Source: Hormoscilla sp. SP12CHS1 (lineage in GTDB: Bacteria; Cyanobacteriota; Cyanobacteriia; Cyanobacteriales; Desertifilaceae). Taken from it: 37,189 nt of DNA. Both the position numbers and the translations under genes were made by a program. Below the pieces are notes generated by a model. The model was given only the letters and a program-made list of their open reading frames with translations. It was not told the DNA's origin and searched no databases. Shown in pieces: positions 16,535 to 26,266 of this stretch. The stretch lies in NCBI GenBank assembly GCA_014324065.1, contig JACOMV010000001.1, positions 1 through 37,189 of the forward strand, in the 5' to 3' direction. The stretch's first letter is position 1, and the number at the start of each line of letters is the position of its first letter.

Positions 16535-16864
16535 ATGGCCAGCAACGTTGTTAAAGACCCCAACTTCCCCATGCAGCACATTAAAATAACCGATCTAAAA
16601 AATACTGCCAAGATAACCGAGATTGTCAAGGAGTCAGATCTGCTGATTATCAGTAATGGCGAAACCGTGGCTTATATGCTGACACCGGAGCATTACGAAG
16701 CCTTGATTGCTAACACGAGGGAGGCTTGCATCGATGCGATGGAGACATTCCTGGTAAACTATCATCGCTCTCAGGCAAATCTGCATCGATTAGCTGAGGC
16801 AATGGCAAGCTTCGACCCTAGGGTAAATAGTGAGCGATCGTACCATCATGTCCGTGATGATTAG
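16535..16864 (+). CDS. Phd/YefM-type antitoxin, orphan
   Basis: The protein has the Phd/YefM N-terminal DNA-binding fold: HIKITDLKNTAKITEIVKES, then LLIISNGETVAYMLTPEHYE AL. A ~45-residue helical C-terminal tail (ACIDAMETFLVNYHRSQANL and on) would neutralise a toxin. The first ATG (16535) gives 109 aa; an ATG at 16571 (MQHIKI) is the more usual start for the family. No toxin gene follows: the next 160 bases are an inverted-repeat element and then a glycosyltransferase remnant. It is therefore an orphan antitoxin or a regulator. Confidence 0.7.
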   Translation: MASNVVKDPNFPMQHIKITDLKNTAKITEIVKESDLLIISNGETVAYMLTPEHYEALIANTREACIDAMETFLVNYHRSQANLHRLAEAMASFDPRVNSERSYHHVRDD

Positions 16865-16877
16865 ATTTTTCACTCCA

Positions 16878-17023
16878 GCGTAGCCTGTTGCACAATCACG
16901 GGATAATGGGTCTCTTTGCATAAGTCTTAAACGTAGACTATAAGCCACTTTCAGTAGCGACGTTAGGAGCGTGTAGCCTGTGTAAACAATGGCATCATCC
17001 CCAAAATGTGCAACACGCTACGC
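16878..17023. mobile_element. 146-bp inverted-repeat element (MITE-like)
   Basis: GCGTAGCCTGTTGCACA (16878-16894) and TGTGCAACACGCTACGC (17007-17023) are 17-bp inverted ends with one mismatch. There is no coding capacity inside. It lies exactly at the truncated 5' edge of the glycosyltransferase remnant, so its insertion or excision may have removed the rest of that gene. I found no clear target duplication. Confidence 0.5.
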
Positions 17024-17024
17024 C

Positions 17025-17498
17025 GATCATTTTTTTCTGACTTCCTTGGCATCCGTGCTAGCCTTTGTCCCCTGGATTGTGGTAATTGTTGTTAACTTGG
17101 AAAAGGTTGTATATGCGACCATCTGGTAAAATAAAACCCAAAGACCCCCGTTAACTCTTTATGTAAAAAGTTGGTTAGGTAATATCACTCGTCAGTTTGT
17201 AGATTTTGGCTTAAGTTCGGACAATTCATCCTTAGCAGTAAAAGCATTTCTACCCATAATTATAACGATCGTGCTCCTGTCGATCTATGCAATGTATTTT
17301 GCCTATAAATCTAGCCCGAAACGAATCTCTCTATTTTTAGTGGCCTTAAGCGTAGTGCCCTGGTTAGTGCTGGCATTGCCGGATTTGATTTCCGGACATT
17401 CCAGAGGGTTTCAGGGAAGTGTTTTTATACGATCGGACCCCAAGCTTAATATCGGAAATAGAGCAGCAGTACAATCTAGTGCCAGTCAGCAAGAGTAA
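17025..17498 (+). pseudogene. GT39-type membrane glycosyltransferase remnant
   Basis: One continuous frame reads HFFLTSLASVLAFVPWIVVI, then NLEKVVYATIW, a TAA at 17127-17129, and goes on with LTLYVKSWLGNITRQFVDFG and SPKRISLFLVALSVVPWLVL ALPDLISG. This is the pattern of the middle and late membrane region of cyanobacterial dolichyl-phosphate-mannose-type (GT39) glycosyltransferases. The N-terminal catalytic half is missing upstream of the inverted-repeat element, and after SGHSRG the expected RYLIPSYLG-like stretch is lost. Only the end survives as a 75-codon open frame (17271-17498). It sits directly before a UPF0104 and a polyprenyl-phosphate glycosyltransferase gene, which suggests that all three once formed one operon. 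Confidence 0.65.
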
Positions 17499-17557
17499 AA
17501 ACCCCAAGACTGGGCTAGCATGGCTGTGAAAAATGGAAAAATAGTCATAAATTAGGT

Positions 17558-18544
17558 ATGAAAGCCAACTTCAGAATGGTCAAGGGCCTTAAACCCTACC
17601 TGGGATGGGTATTATTGGGTGGGACTATATTCTTCTTGGCCAAAGCCTTGAAGGATAACTGGCAGGAAGTGCTAGGGATCGAGCTGGGGAAGTCAGGGTG
17701 GGGATATATGGCGATCGCCCTTTTGGTAACGCTGCTAGCCCATATCTGGTCAGGCTGGGTCTGGAGTTGGATTCTGCGGTTCCTTGACCAACCGGTAGAC
17801 AGTATGTGGTGCGTGGGGGTTTACCTGAAAACTAACATTGCCAAGTATTTGCCTGGGAACGTTTGGCATTTCTACGGTAGAGTTAGGACAGCAACCGCAG
17901 CAGGAGTTCCCCTGACAGTAGGGACTCTGAGCCTGTTAATGGAACTGCTACTGATGGCAGCAGCTGCCTTATCCATCGCCGCCATCGGCAGTCCACTCTT
18001 AAATCAGGGGTTGACGAGGGTGTCGATGGTTGCTATGATATTGATGGCAGTGCATCCTTGGGTTTTGAACCCACTGCTGAAGCAGTTGGCTTTATTCAAG
18101 GGCAGTGACCAGACGTTCAGGGTAAACTGCTACCCCCTGCTGCCATTGCTGGGAGAATTGGGCTTCTTAGAACTACGAGGCATGGGATTTTTGTTAACTA
18201 TGCATGCTTTCGGCCCCCTCAGTCCGCTCCAGATCCCGCAACTAATGAGTGCTTTTAGTTTATCATGGCTGCTAGGTCTGGTGCTCCCAGGAGCCCCCGG
18301 AGGAATTGGAGTGTTTGAAGCAACGGCGATCGCCCAACTGTCTGGAGAATATTCCCCAGCCATTGTGCTTAGTGCTGTCGCCCTGTATCGTCTTGTCAGT
18401 ATTCTGGCAGAAGCATGCGGTGCTCTTTTGGCCTGGCTGCATCAACCAGGACCTCTCGTGTCCGAGAGCGCCCACCATGTCGCTCACCTGCCCGGCAGCG
18501 ACATGGGTGGGCGTCTCTGGACACGATCGGAAAGGCCCGATTAG
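17558..18544 (+). CDS. UPF0104/LPG-synthase-type integral membrane protein
   Basis: This 328-aa protein has about eight hydrophobic segments. Diagnostic stretches of the UPF0104 (lysylphosphatidylglycerol synthase transmembrane region, AglD/MprF-like) family are KTNIAKYLPGNVWHFYGRVR (about residues 91-110) and SWLLGLVLPGAPGGIGVFEA (about residues 234-253). Members are thought to act as lipid-linked sugar or lipid translocases or to assist glycosyltransferases in membranes. The C-terminal ~30 residues are polar and unlike the family. It lies 18 bp upstream of a polyprenyl-phosphate glycosyltransferase, supporting a joint role in lipid-linked sugar handling. The specific substrate is unknown. 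Confidence 0.8.
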   Translation: MKANFRMVKGLKPYLGWVLLGGTIFFLAKALKDNWQEVLGIELGKSGWGYMAIALLVTLLAHIWSGWVWSWILRFLDQPVDSMWCVGVYLKTNIAKYLPGNVWHFYGRVRTATAAGVPLTVGTLSLLMELLLMAAAALSIAAIGSPLLNQGLTRVSMVAMILMAVHPWVLNPLLKQLALFKGSDQTFRVNCYPLLPLLGELGFLELRGMGFLLTMHAFGPLSPLQIPQLMSAFSLSWLLGLVLPGAPGGIGVFEATAIAQLSGEYSPAIVLSAVALYRLVSILAEACGALLAWLHQPGPLVSESAHHVAHLPGSDMGGRLWTRSERPD

Positions 18545-18562
18545 ATATAACGAACAGTCCCT

Positions 18563-19540
18563 ATGCCAGAACCCCCTGTCAAGCCAGAATTATCAGTGGT
18601 TGTGCCAATTTACAATGAAGTGGAGAGCTTGCCCCACCTGATAGAGGCGATCGGCCTGAGCTTGAGAGGAACTCAGCCGAGTTACGAAATCATCTGCGTC
18701 GATGACGGCTCAACCGATGGGTCAACCGCCTTACTCACCCAACTGGCAGAGAAGACCCCAAACCTCAAAGGCATCCTGCTACGCCGTAACTACGGTCAAA
18801 CTCCAGCAATGGCCGCTGGGTTCAAATATGCCCGAGGCCAAGTCATTGTCTCCTTAGATGGGGACTTACAGAACGATCCTGCTGATATTCCCCTGCTTGT
18901 CAACAAGTTGGCCGAGGGGTATGACCTAGTGAGCGGTTGGCGTCAAAACCGGCAGGATGCTGCCCTCACCCGCCTACTTCCTTCCCAAATTGCCAACTTC
19001 CTGATCGGGAAAGTCACTGGGGTAAAGCTGCACGACTATGGTTGTTCCCTCAAAGTTTACCGTGAGGAACTGGTGGCGGACATGAATCTCTATGGAGAGT
19101 TGCACCGATTTTTACCCGCCCTAGCATTTATTGAAGGAGCGAGAATTGCCGAGTTACCAGTCCGTCACCACGCCCGCCGCTATGGTCGCAGTAAGTATGG
19201 CCTGGGACGGACATTCCGGGTGTTGATGGATTTATTAACCATTTGGTTTATGAAAAAGTTTCTTACCCGCCCCATGCATATCTTTGGCTCGATGGGTTTA
19301 CTCTCCCTGCTGTTGGGAGTGGTCCTCGGGGCATATCTGACGGTCCTCAAGCTGGCCTTAGGACAGGAGATCGGCGGCAGACCACTGCTGATTCTGGCGG
19401 TGGTACTCCTAGTGACCGGAGTGCAACTGTTTTGCTTCGGTCTGCTGGGGGAACTGTTGATGCGGACTTACCACGAATCTCAGGACAGACCTATCTATAG
19501 AGTGAGAGCGGTGGTAGGCCAAAATGTTACGATTAGTTAG
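18563..19540 (+). CDS. polyprenyl-phosphate glycosyltransferase (GT2, DPM1/GtrB-like)
   Basis: The 325-aa protein has a cytoplasmic GT2 domain, ELSVVVPIYNEVESLPHLIE (about residues 9-28), IICVDDGSTDGS (about 43-54), LLRRNYGQTPAMAAGFKYAR and VSLDGDLQNDP with the DxD-type metal site. HARRYGRSKYGL is typical of dolichyl- or undecaprenyl-phosphate mannosyl/glucosyltransferases. Two C-terminal membrane helices follow (HIFGSMGLLSLLLGVVLGAY and PLLILAVVLLVTGVQLFCFG). Such enzymes load a sugar onto a polyprenyl phosphate for later use by GT39/GT83-type transferases on the far side of the membrane; the neighbouring GT39 gene is a remnant, so the acceptor enzyme may be elsewhere. The gene looks intact. 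Confidence 0.88.
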   Translation: MPEPPVKPELSVVVPIYNEVESLPHLIEAIGLSLRGTQPSYEIICVDDGSTDGSTALLTQLAEKTPNLKGILLRRNYGQTPAMAAGFKYARGQVIVSLDGDLQNDPADIPLLVNKLAEGYDLVSGWRQNRQDAALTRLLPSQIANFLIGKVTGVKLHDYGCSLKVYREELVADMNLYGELHRFLPALAFIEGARIAELPVRHHARRYGRSKYGLGRTFRVLMDLLTIWFMKKFLTRPMHIFGSMGLLSLLLGVVLGAYLTVLKLALGQEIGGRPLLILAVVLLVTGVQLFCFGLLGELLMRTYHESQDRPIYRVRAVVGQNVTIS

Positions 19541-19663
19541 TGAGAGTGGCGCTCGTAACTGCTACCAAATTTCTTAGTATTTTTGAGCAGACCTTTGCGG
19601 AATGCCGAGATATTGCTATGTAGTCTCTAGTGTGAGTATGAGTCTGATGGTCAGAACATGACA

Positions 19664-19813
19664 GTTGTATAGGCGAGGCAGCCAAAGCCGCAAGGTGTGT
19701 CGATCGATACTGTTAGGCGTTGGGCTGATGCTGGGAAAATCCGTCCGAGCGCGTTCGCCGAGTGGTCAGGTGGCGTTTTGAGACGAACTATCAAAAAAGA
19801 TAGGTCAAGCAGA
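19664..19813 (+). pseudogene. IS607-type serine resolvase (tnpA) N-terminal scrap
   Basis: GEAAKAA and, after one extra base near 19693, GVSIDTVRRWADAGKIRPS form the MerR-like helix-turn-helix with which IS607 resolvases begin. The catalytic serine domain is missing; within ~70 bases the sequence passes into the tnpB leader. Confidence 0.6.
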
Positions 19814-20940
19814 ATGAGGACATTGACATATACTAAAGGTTTACCTACTCCAGCAGAGGAACTAAACGAACTCGGATTTACGACCTTTGAGATGTTCCTA
19901 AATGCTTACGCTCCTATATACCGTCTTGCTGTGTATGAGACGGTCAATCATTTATTGTCTGGAGAAACCTTTAATAAATCTCAGTGGAACAGTCACTTGC
20001 AGCAGACTTATAGAATTAACAAGCGTCATGCTAACGGTGTCATCGCAGATGCTGTAGGTCAAGTATCGTCAGCAAAAGAATGTAGACAAAACCATATAAA
20101 GCAACTGCAAGGTAAACTGAAATCTACTCAAGAATGGATTCGCAAGGCCCAGAGTCAATTAAATTTAGCCAGAAAGTTCTACACAAAAAAAGACTGGCAG
20201 CACTCTAAGACTGGCTGTATATTCCCGATAGCCAGTTCGTTGCAGTACCGCGATACTAATTGGCAGCACTTGCGTTTTCAAATTCACCAAAAGAAGCGGA
20301 AAGCCTGTTTGCTAGAGCGGAAAATAAGTTATCTAAAATTAAAGCAGTACGAAGTAAAAGTACCGCACAGTCAGGGTTTCGTGGTTGGCTGCAAGGCTGA
20401 AAAATTGGGTAATCAGGTTTGTCAATGGGATGGAAAGTACATAAAGTTTAGAGTCCCTGCATGTTTAGAAGATCGGTTCGGTGAGTATGTAACAACTCGA
20501 TTGGGATCCTATGAGCGGAAGATAAACAGACTGCCCAATACAGGAGCAAAAAGCTGGCATTTTTACCGCAAAAATGGTAAGTGGAATGCCGCAGTGCAAT
20601 TCACTCCAACCCCAGTCGAGCGAGTGTCGCGGCATTCGGCTTACGGCTGCATCGGAATTGACATGAATCCCGGATCGATCGGATGTATGTCGATAAGGAT
20701 GGAAATTTAAAGTCTAAAGGTCAGATACCGCTGCAAATGGGATTACCTCACGGTCAGCAAGATGCTCAGATTGTCGATGCTTGCTTGCAGTTGGTAGCTT
20801 TGGCTAATACTCGGAGATGCCCGATAGTTTGTGAGAATCTCGACTTTTCTAGGAAAAAGGAACAGTTGAAAGAATGTGGTAGCAAATACGCTCGGATGAT
20901 ATCAGGTTGGGCTTACAGTCGCTTTTTCCAGCTACTTGAA
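19814..20940 (+). pseudogene. TnpB (IS607/IS605-type), frameshifted and truncated
   Basis: The ATG at 19814 opens MRTLTYTKGLPTPAEELNEL and a long Lys/Arg/Gln-rich helical region, as in TnpB RNA-guided nucleases. The RuvC-I motif GCIGIDMNPGSIG ends the first frame at about 20680; a one-base loss there shifts the frame, and the second frame resumes YVDKDGNLKSKGQIPL and carries RuvC-II (VCENLDF). The protein then breaks off after SGWAYSRFFQLL, before the zinc finger and third RuvC Asp, and joins NRPS-derived sequence at about 20936. The nuclease is therefore dead. No downstream omega-RNA-like right end can be recognised because that end of the element is missing. Confidence 0.8.
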
Positions 20941-21787
20941 AGCCCGAGAAGATATCCCCGGAGACAAACGCCTGGTTGCCTATATAGTTCCAGGGGAAAC
21001 GGTTCCCACCGTCAGCGAACTGCGGGAGTTTCTCAAGGAAAAGCTACCGGACTACATGGTGCCATCAGCCTTTGTCACTTTAGAATCTCTCCCCCTAACT
21101 CCCAATAGCAAAGTCGATCTCCGTGGGTTGCCAGCACCAGTCGGAAGTCTCTACCTTTGTCGCACCCAGAGACTCAACTGAACTCCAACTAGCCCAAATC
21201 TGGGAACAAGTTCTCGGCATCCAACCTATAGGAGTAACAGACAACTTTTTTGAGTTGGACGGTCACTCCTTGCTGGCAGTGCGCTTGGTTGCAGAAATCG
21301 AAAAAGTCACTTCATATAAACTGCCGTTGGCTGCCCTGTTTCAATTCACAACTATTGGAGAACTTGTCAGGGTTCTCCAACTTGAAGTTGTAGCAGATAG
21401 CGCCAACTCCAATCTATCTCCCGAGTTGCCGCCACTGGATGCAGATGACCTTCGCGCCTTGTTAGCTATCATAGCCAGTCGAAAAGGAGCGCGACCTCGA
21501 CCGGATTCTCTCATGGTTGCTATCCGTCCCACAGGCTTGAAGCCGCCGTTGTTTTACTGCGCTAGTGATTTCACAGAAATATTGACCCTGGCCCGCTATC
21601 TAGGTGAAGAGCAACCGCTTTATTTGCTAGAAGGCGGCGTTACGGTTGTCAGAAGAAAAGGCAAACGGACAGAGGATGATATGAAAGCGATCGCCGCTCG
21701 TCACCTTCGCGATATCCTAGCGGTACATCCAGAAGGACCATATCTGTTAACAGGATATTCCTTTGGCAAATTCGTAGCGTCAATATG
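20936..21787 (+). pseudogene. NRPS terminal module remnant (A-domain tail, PCP, partial TE)
   Basis: The sequence begins KAREDIPGDKRLVAYIVPGE and runs through KEKLPDYMVPSAFVTLESLP and LTPNSKVDL, the end of an adenylation domain. A frameshift near 21135 links it to QSEVSTFVAPRDSTELQLAQ and a carrier domain with DNFFELDGHSLLAVRL, where the phosphopantetheine Ser is present but the usual GGHS reads DGHS. A thioesterase start follows (PPLFYCASDF) and reaches the nucleophile motif GYSFG before stopping at 21786. The 5' side is fused to TnpB and the 3' side to an unrelated minus-strand gene. It once released a nonribosomal peptide; it is now a fragment. Confidence 0.85.
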
Positions 21788-21788
21788 A

Positions 21789-22186
21789 ATATACAGTTCT
21801 AACAACCGTCTGTACTCTTCATCCGTACCATCAGCTAACAACCCTTCGGCACTGTTTTCAATATTTGCCAACAATCAGGTTTTCGGCAGAGAAAGAATTG
21901 CTTCTCGGCACAGTTTGATATCCGATTTTTCGGGAACCGTGTGGGAGACGCTTGCTAGATCCACTAACTCATCCAATAAACTCTGACGTTCTGGCAAAGC
22001 GAGGTAAAAGAACATTCGCAATGCCGTACCTCTTTCAGCATGGTTTTGTAATCGTTTTTGGACTATTGCTACCCTCTCCGTACAACCCTTGAGAAACTCT
22101 TGGCGACTCTGAATGTAGGCAAGTTCTCTAGTAACAACTGACTGCCACAAATCTATATTTTTTGCGGTCTGTTGCTGACTTAACAT
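21789..22186 (-). pseudogene. helical-repeat-type protein with in-frame TGA and lost 3' end
   Basis: The first 103 codons read a helical protein (MLSQQQTAKNIDLWQSVVTR, then HAERGTALRMFFYLALPERQ SLLDELVDLA) ending REAILSLPKT and TGA (21875-21877). The same frame continues LLANIENSAEGLLADGTDEE, YRRLLELYIHID up to the junction with the NRPS remnant near 21785, so one Trp or other codon has become TGA and the remainder is cut away. It resembles helical-repeat proteins of filamentous cyanobacteria, but I cannot name the family. Confidence 0.55.
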
Positions 22187-22683
22187 AGTTTATACTTTTG
22201 GGGTTTGTATTTTATCTTAGCTCTTTTTTCCAACATCAACCCACCCGCTACCAAGAATTTTCTCTACAAACTCTGTAAACAACATTTCTCGACTAGGGTA
22301 GATAGTATGATGAGTAGGCGAGTGGGAACCACCAACATCTCGACCATCAGCGACTACATCAAGACAATAGAGTATCTTTATCTAGTTTATGATAGTGTCC
22401 TGTCAAAGGCGCATACTGAATATCGCCAAAAGTCGGTTGTGTTGGTTCTCCGGACATCGCGTTCAACAGCAATGTCCTTACCAGGACGAGGTGGACGAGG
22501 ACGCTGTCTGTTGCCAAATGCGTATAGCGTTGTCGCGATCGCAACTTGCTTGACTGCATTAACAGACAATTTGCGTCAGATATTTGACCATTTGTATTAT
22601 TATCGATCGCCACTGGTATTTAATCGTAAAAAATGTTTTTTTATATTAACAGTTGTAAAGCAGCAAAAAATTACCCCTTCCTC
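22187..22683. other. gene-free stretch with degenerate frames
   Basis: Both strands carry medium-length frames, but none has family features. A minus frame reads REMLFTEFVEKILGSGWVDV before a stop near 22225 and may be the tail of a decayed gene. Nothing firmer was found. Confidence 0.4.
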
Positions 22684-25600
22684 TTAATGAATAGCGACTT
22701 CTTTTGCCATTAAGAGATGTTTTTGTAATTGCGATCGATTGTTATACATCCGACAGACTTTGGCATAGGCTTTTGCGGCCATCTTGGAGGCATTTTCCTC
22801 TGATAAGCATTTTAGCATCGCTGCTGCTAAGGCTTGCGGATCTCCTGGGGGGACTAGGTAGCCATGTTCGCGATCGCCTATCATTTCTACTATCCCATAT
22901 ACTGCCGTACTGACTATCTTTAACTCAAAGGCCATCGCCTCCAGCAGGACTCTCGGGAATGATTCTTCAAAGCTAGCACATATAAATATATCACTCATGG
23001 CATAAAAGTCATATATCTCCCGCGTCTCTTTATATATCTTTACATTCGGCATGTTTAACTTCTTTAACTGCTTTTGCACGCAGTTAAAATAGACCTCCTC
23101 TCTCGGCGGTCCTACTATGATAAAATCTAGATGGGCAAATCCTGGGTATTGCTTTACTAATTGCCCGATCGCCTCTATAAAGATAAGTTGTCCTTTCCGT
23201 TCGCAGATGGTTCCTACCAAGGTGATGACTGTGCGATCGACCTCTATCCCGTATTTCGCCCGCAACTCCGACTTAGCATGTGCCTGACGGTATTCGTTGA
23301 TGCGATCGATATCCAGTCCGCCATGAATGGTGCGGAAATTTCCGCGCACGTCCAATTCGTGAAATATGCTGCGGGTGGCGTCGGCCACAAACACCACTCG
23401 ACTGGCATTTTTGAAACAATCTGGCAATAATTGCCCGATCGCGCTTTCTGGGGATTCGCCAAAAAATTTAGCAATACTTCTGGGGATATTACTACTTTCA
23501 TGAATGTGCCAGATACTGGGCAAGCCAAATAGATGGGCTAACTCTATTCCCCAGAAACTCACTATCGTATTAGATATTACTAGATCGAACTGGGTGATGT
23601 CAAGGCTTTCTCCCAGGTTTTTCAGGCGCTGGCGATATTGCTTTAAGTCCGGGTCAATTACCTTGAGGTTATCTGGGATAATTTTAACGGGAATATTCAG
23701 GGATTCGTAGTCCCAACGCAAGGGACCATCCTCTAAGGAGATGACAGTTACCTGAAAGTCCCCTACGGTAGCGAAATACTTGGCAAAAGCATAGGCCATT
23801 AGCGGGGCACCTTCTAGGTTCAGGTTATGGGTGATTAACAGGATATTTAAGTTGGATATTCTCTCGGCGTGACCGAAATGCCGGGGGTTGAGTTCCATCC
23901 CGATCGCCTTAATTTCATTTTCGATTTCGATATTTTCGTTAAAGAAGGGGTCCCGATATCCCAGATGCTTAATAATGAAGCTAAGATGTTCTCGGGGATT
24001 GTAGTCTATATTTTTTCGGGAAGCACTCTCACGATGAATTAAAGTAGCTTGGGGCGTATAAACAATCCGTTTCCCCAATTTACACACTCGCAGACAGTAA
24101 TCTACGTCGTTAAACTCGACAGCTAAATTTTCCGCATCAAATCCCCCCAATTCTCGATATCTAGCAGTAGAAGTTAACATACATGCCCCTGTTACTGCTG
24201 AGACATTGCGGGCCGCATGGGGTAAAAATATATAATCCAAATCAGTTTGGGGTTGACCCTTAAATAAATTCCCTGCCAGTCCCTGATTTGTTCCCACCAC
24301 AACTCCGGCATGTTGAATTGTCCGATCGGGATATAGCAATCTCGCCCCTACCACTGCTACCCCCTCTACCGACATCCATCCTACCATGTCTTCTAGCCAA
24401 CCTGGGGCGATCGCCTCGATATCGTTATTCAACTGTAGCATCAGGGGAGTATCCACCTCTGCCGCTGCTAAATTCACCAACCTGGCATAATTAAATTTCC
24501 TATCCGGGCTATCGGGGCGGATTACCCGGCAAATTTGTTTATTTTCCAATTGTTCCAGATACTGGCGAGTTTTGACTGACTCGGAACGGTCATCTACAAT
24601 TATAATTTTGACAAACCGCTGGTCTACAGTTCTTTCCAGACTGGAGATACATTTAGCTAACAGATCTACTCTGTCCCGGGTGGGAATGACGATCGTGACC
24701 GAATTTTCTGCTAATATTGAACTATCCCATGCTAACTGATGCAGGCATAAGCCTCGCTGTTGGAAAATAGCTGGCAAGAATGGTTTCGCTTTTATTCCTC
24801 GGCGGGCGATCGCCTCTTCGATGGCCAGATATGCGTTATCAAATACATATTGTTTTTGCCTGCCGTGGGAAGCAGTACTTTCCGGATGCACGCGCCAATG
24901 ATAACAAATATGGGGAATATGTCTAATTCTCTCATTTGTAGTCTGTTCGGTGACTCGTAAAAATAAGTCTAAATCTTGGGCCCCTTCAAATCCCTTCCGC
25001 ATCCCCCCCACTCGGTCAATCAAACTTTTTCTGATCGCGGTCAGGTGATGAGTATAATTATGAGTAATTGCCATTTCCAGACTCCACCCCCCTTTCATTT
25101 GATAGTCAAATCTATAACCTTTGCCGTCTATTTTATCCTCATCGGTATAGATCCAGTCTACATCAGGATATTTGTTGATGCATTCGGCAACATGCAGTAA
25201 GGCATCGGGGGATAAGAGATCGTCATGGTCTAAAAAGGCGATAAAATCACCGGTGGCCAGGTCTAAGGCGGAATTAGTCGCGGCGGCAATGTGACCGTTT
25301 TCCTGCCTAAAAATGACTTTAATTCTGGGGTCGGATGCTTGCCCTCGATCTAAGATTTCTTTAACATGAGGCAGAGTGGAAGCATCATCGGCCAAACAGA
25401 GTTCCCAGTGGGGATATATTTGGGCGGTGACAGAGGCGATCGCCTCCCGAAGAAATTGCGGGGGCGTATTATAGACTGGGACAACAACACTAATTTTGAC
25501 ACCTGTATGTTGCAGCTTTTCGGCATCTGCTTGCATCCGCGACAGCAACTTGGGAGTCAGGCGATTTATTTCTATCCATCGCTGATAGGGGTCTTGCTTT

Positions 25601-26244
25601 TGCCAGGGATGAATGACATTGGCATATTCTACGGCCACATTCAGATATTCTACAGCATTAAGTTGTCGGTAGTAGCGGCGCAGATAGCGCATCCAGGCCA
25701 GGGGAGACAGGGGGAGGCGTCCTTGTTTATAGGCAACCCATGCTTTGCGTGCGGCACCAGATAAAAATAGGTATAGGTTTAAGCTGCGACTATTATCTTG
25801 GACCTGCGCCTGGACTGTTAGGTCTCGCTTAAAGCAACAAAGGCGATCGCCATTTTCCATAATTGCCCAAATCTCAATCTTTACTTTACCCGTATAATTC
25901 CGGTCTAGAAGAATATTCCACCCGAACCCGCTTGCTTCGGCGCCAGCAATTTCTGGGAAAACTTGGGCGACATCAGGTCTGGCGATCCCATAGATTATCT
26001 GTTCTTCGGGAAAACCCGATCGCACTAGCATCAAGGCGGTAATTTTCACCTGTTTGTGCAATATCCATCCCGATACCCCCAGGGTGCCGTTTACATTTTT
26101 CTCCATCACCTGGGGAGATTCTAAATATCCCAGTAATTCTCCTGTCAGGTTCATCTGTTGCTGTCTTAGTTTAATCATCAATGATTTCAGGGGTTTCAGC
26201 CTTTTATTTACTGCTTTGATTATTTCTTTAATATTTTTCGCCAT
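22684..26244 (-). CDS. three-domain glycosyltransferase (GT2-GT2-GT4)
   Basis: This 1186-aa protein has four parts. Residues ~50-145 form a beta-rich domain common at the front of such enzymes (GVSGWILHKQ, YGIARPDVAQ, ASGFGWNILLD). A first GT2 domain (~250-460) shows ISVVVPVYNTPPQFLREAIA, DDAST and FLDHDD. A second GT2 domain (~514-745) shows VTIVIPTRDRVDLLAKCI, VDDRS and LNNDIEA. A GT4-type GT-B domain (~800-1180) shows LITHNLNLEGAPLM, GTICERKGQLIFIEA and the E-x7-E motif in SFEESFPRVLLEAMA. It probably adds several different sugars in turn while a surface polysaccharide is built in the cytoplasm. It is the last gene of the ABC export operon, 22 bp after the methyltransferase-sulfotransferase gene. 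No lesion is visible. Confidence 0.92.
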   Translation of the reverse strand: MAKNIKEIIKAVNKRLKPLKSLMIKLRQQQMNLTGELLGYLESPQVMEKNVNGTLGVSGWILHKQVKITALMLVRSGFPEEQIIYGIARPDVAQVFPEIAGAEASGFGWNILLDRNYTGKVKIEIWAIMENGDRLCCFKRDLTVQAQVQDNSRSLNLYLFLSGAARKAWVAYKQGRLPLSPLAWMRYLRRYYRQLNAVEYLNVAVEYANVIHPWQKQDPYQRWIEINRLTPKLLSRMQADAEKLQHTGVKISVVVPVYNTPPQFLREAIASVTAQIYPHWELCLADDASTLPHVKEILDRGQASDPRIKVIFRQENGHIAAATNSALDLATGDFIAFLDHDDLLSPDALLHVAECINKYPDVDWIYTDEDKIDGKGYRFDYQMKGGWSLEMAITHNYTHHLTAIRKSLIDRVGGMRKGFEGAQDLDLFLRVTEQTTNERIRHIPHICYHWRVHPESTASHGRQKQYVFDNAYLAIEEAIARRGIKAKPFLPAIFQQRGLCLHQLAWDSSILAENSVTIVIPTRDRVDLLAKCISSLERTVDQRFVKIIIVDDRSESVKTRQYLEQLENKQICRVIRPDSPDRKFNYARLVNLAAAEVDTPLMLQLNNDIEAIAPGWLEDMVGWMSVEGVAVVGARLLYPDRTIQHAGVVVGTNQGLAGNLFKGQPQTDLDYIFLPHAARNVSAVTGACMLTSTARYRELGGFDAENLAVEFNDVDYCLRVCKLGKRIVYTPQATLIHRESASRKNIDYNPREHLSFIIKHLGYRDPFFNENIEIENEIKAIGMELNPRHFGHAERISNLNILLITHNLNLEGAPLMAYAFAKYFATVGDFQVTVISLEDGPLRWDYESLNIPVKIIPDNLKVIDPDLKQYRQRLKNLGESLDITQFDLVISNTIVSFWGIELAHLFGLPSIWHIHESSNIPRSIAKFFGESPESAIGQLLPDCFKNASRVVFVADATRSIFHELDVRGNFRTIHGGLDIDRINEYRQAHAKSELRAKYGIEVDRTVITLVGTICERKGQLIFIEAIGQLVKQYPGFAHLDFIIVGPPREEVYFNCVQKQLKKLNMPNVKIYKETREIYDFYAMSDIFICASFEESFPRVLLEAMAFELKIVSTAVYGIVEMIGDREHGYLVPPGDPQALAAAMLKCLSEENASKMAAKAYAKVCRMYNNRSQLQKHLLMAKEVAIH

Positions 26245-26266
26245 GTCAGATCTCCGGTAATTATTC

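Noticed and set aside
19730-19790. tRNA-like stretch (GCGTTCGCCGAGTGG)
   Set aside because: No acceptor stem or anticodon arm can be folded; it is part of the tnpA-tnpB leader.
20936-21181. NRPS A-domain tail as an intact small protein starting at 20936
   Set aside because: The ATG-like start is internal to the adenylation domain sequence and the frame is broken before the carrier domain, so it is a fragment, not a gene.
22205-22687. Plus-strand 160-codon frame
   Set aside because: Low-complexity, overlaps the end of the large glycosyltransferase gene, and shows no domain pattern; likely chance in a decayed region.
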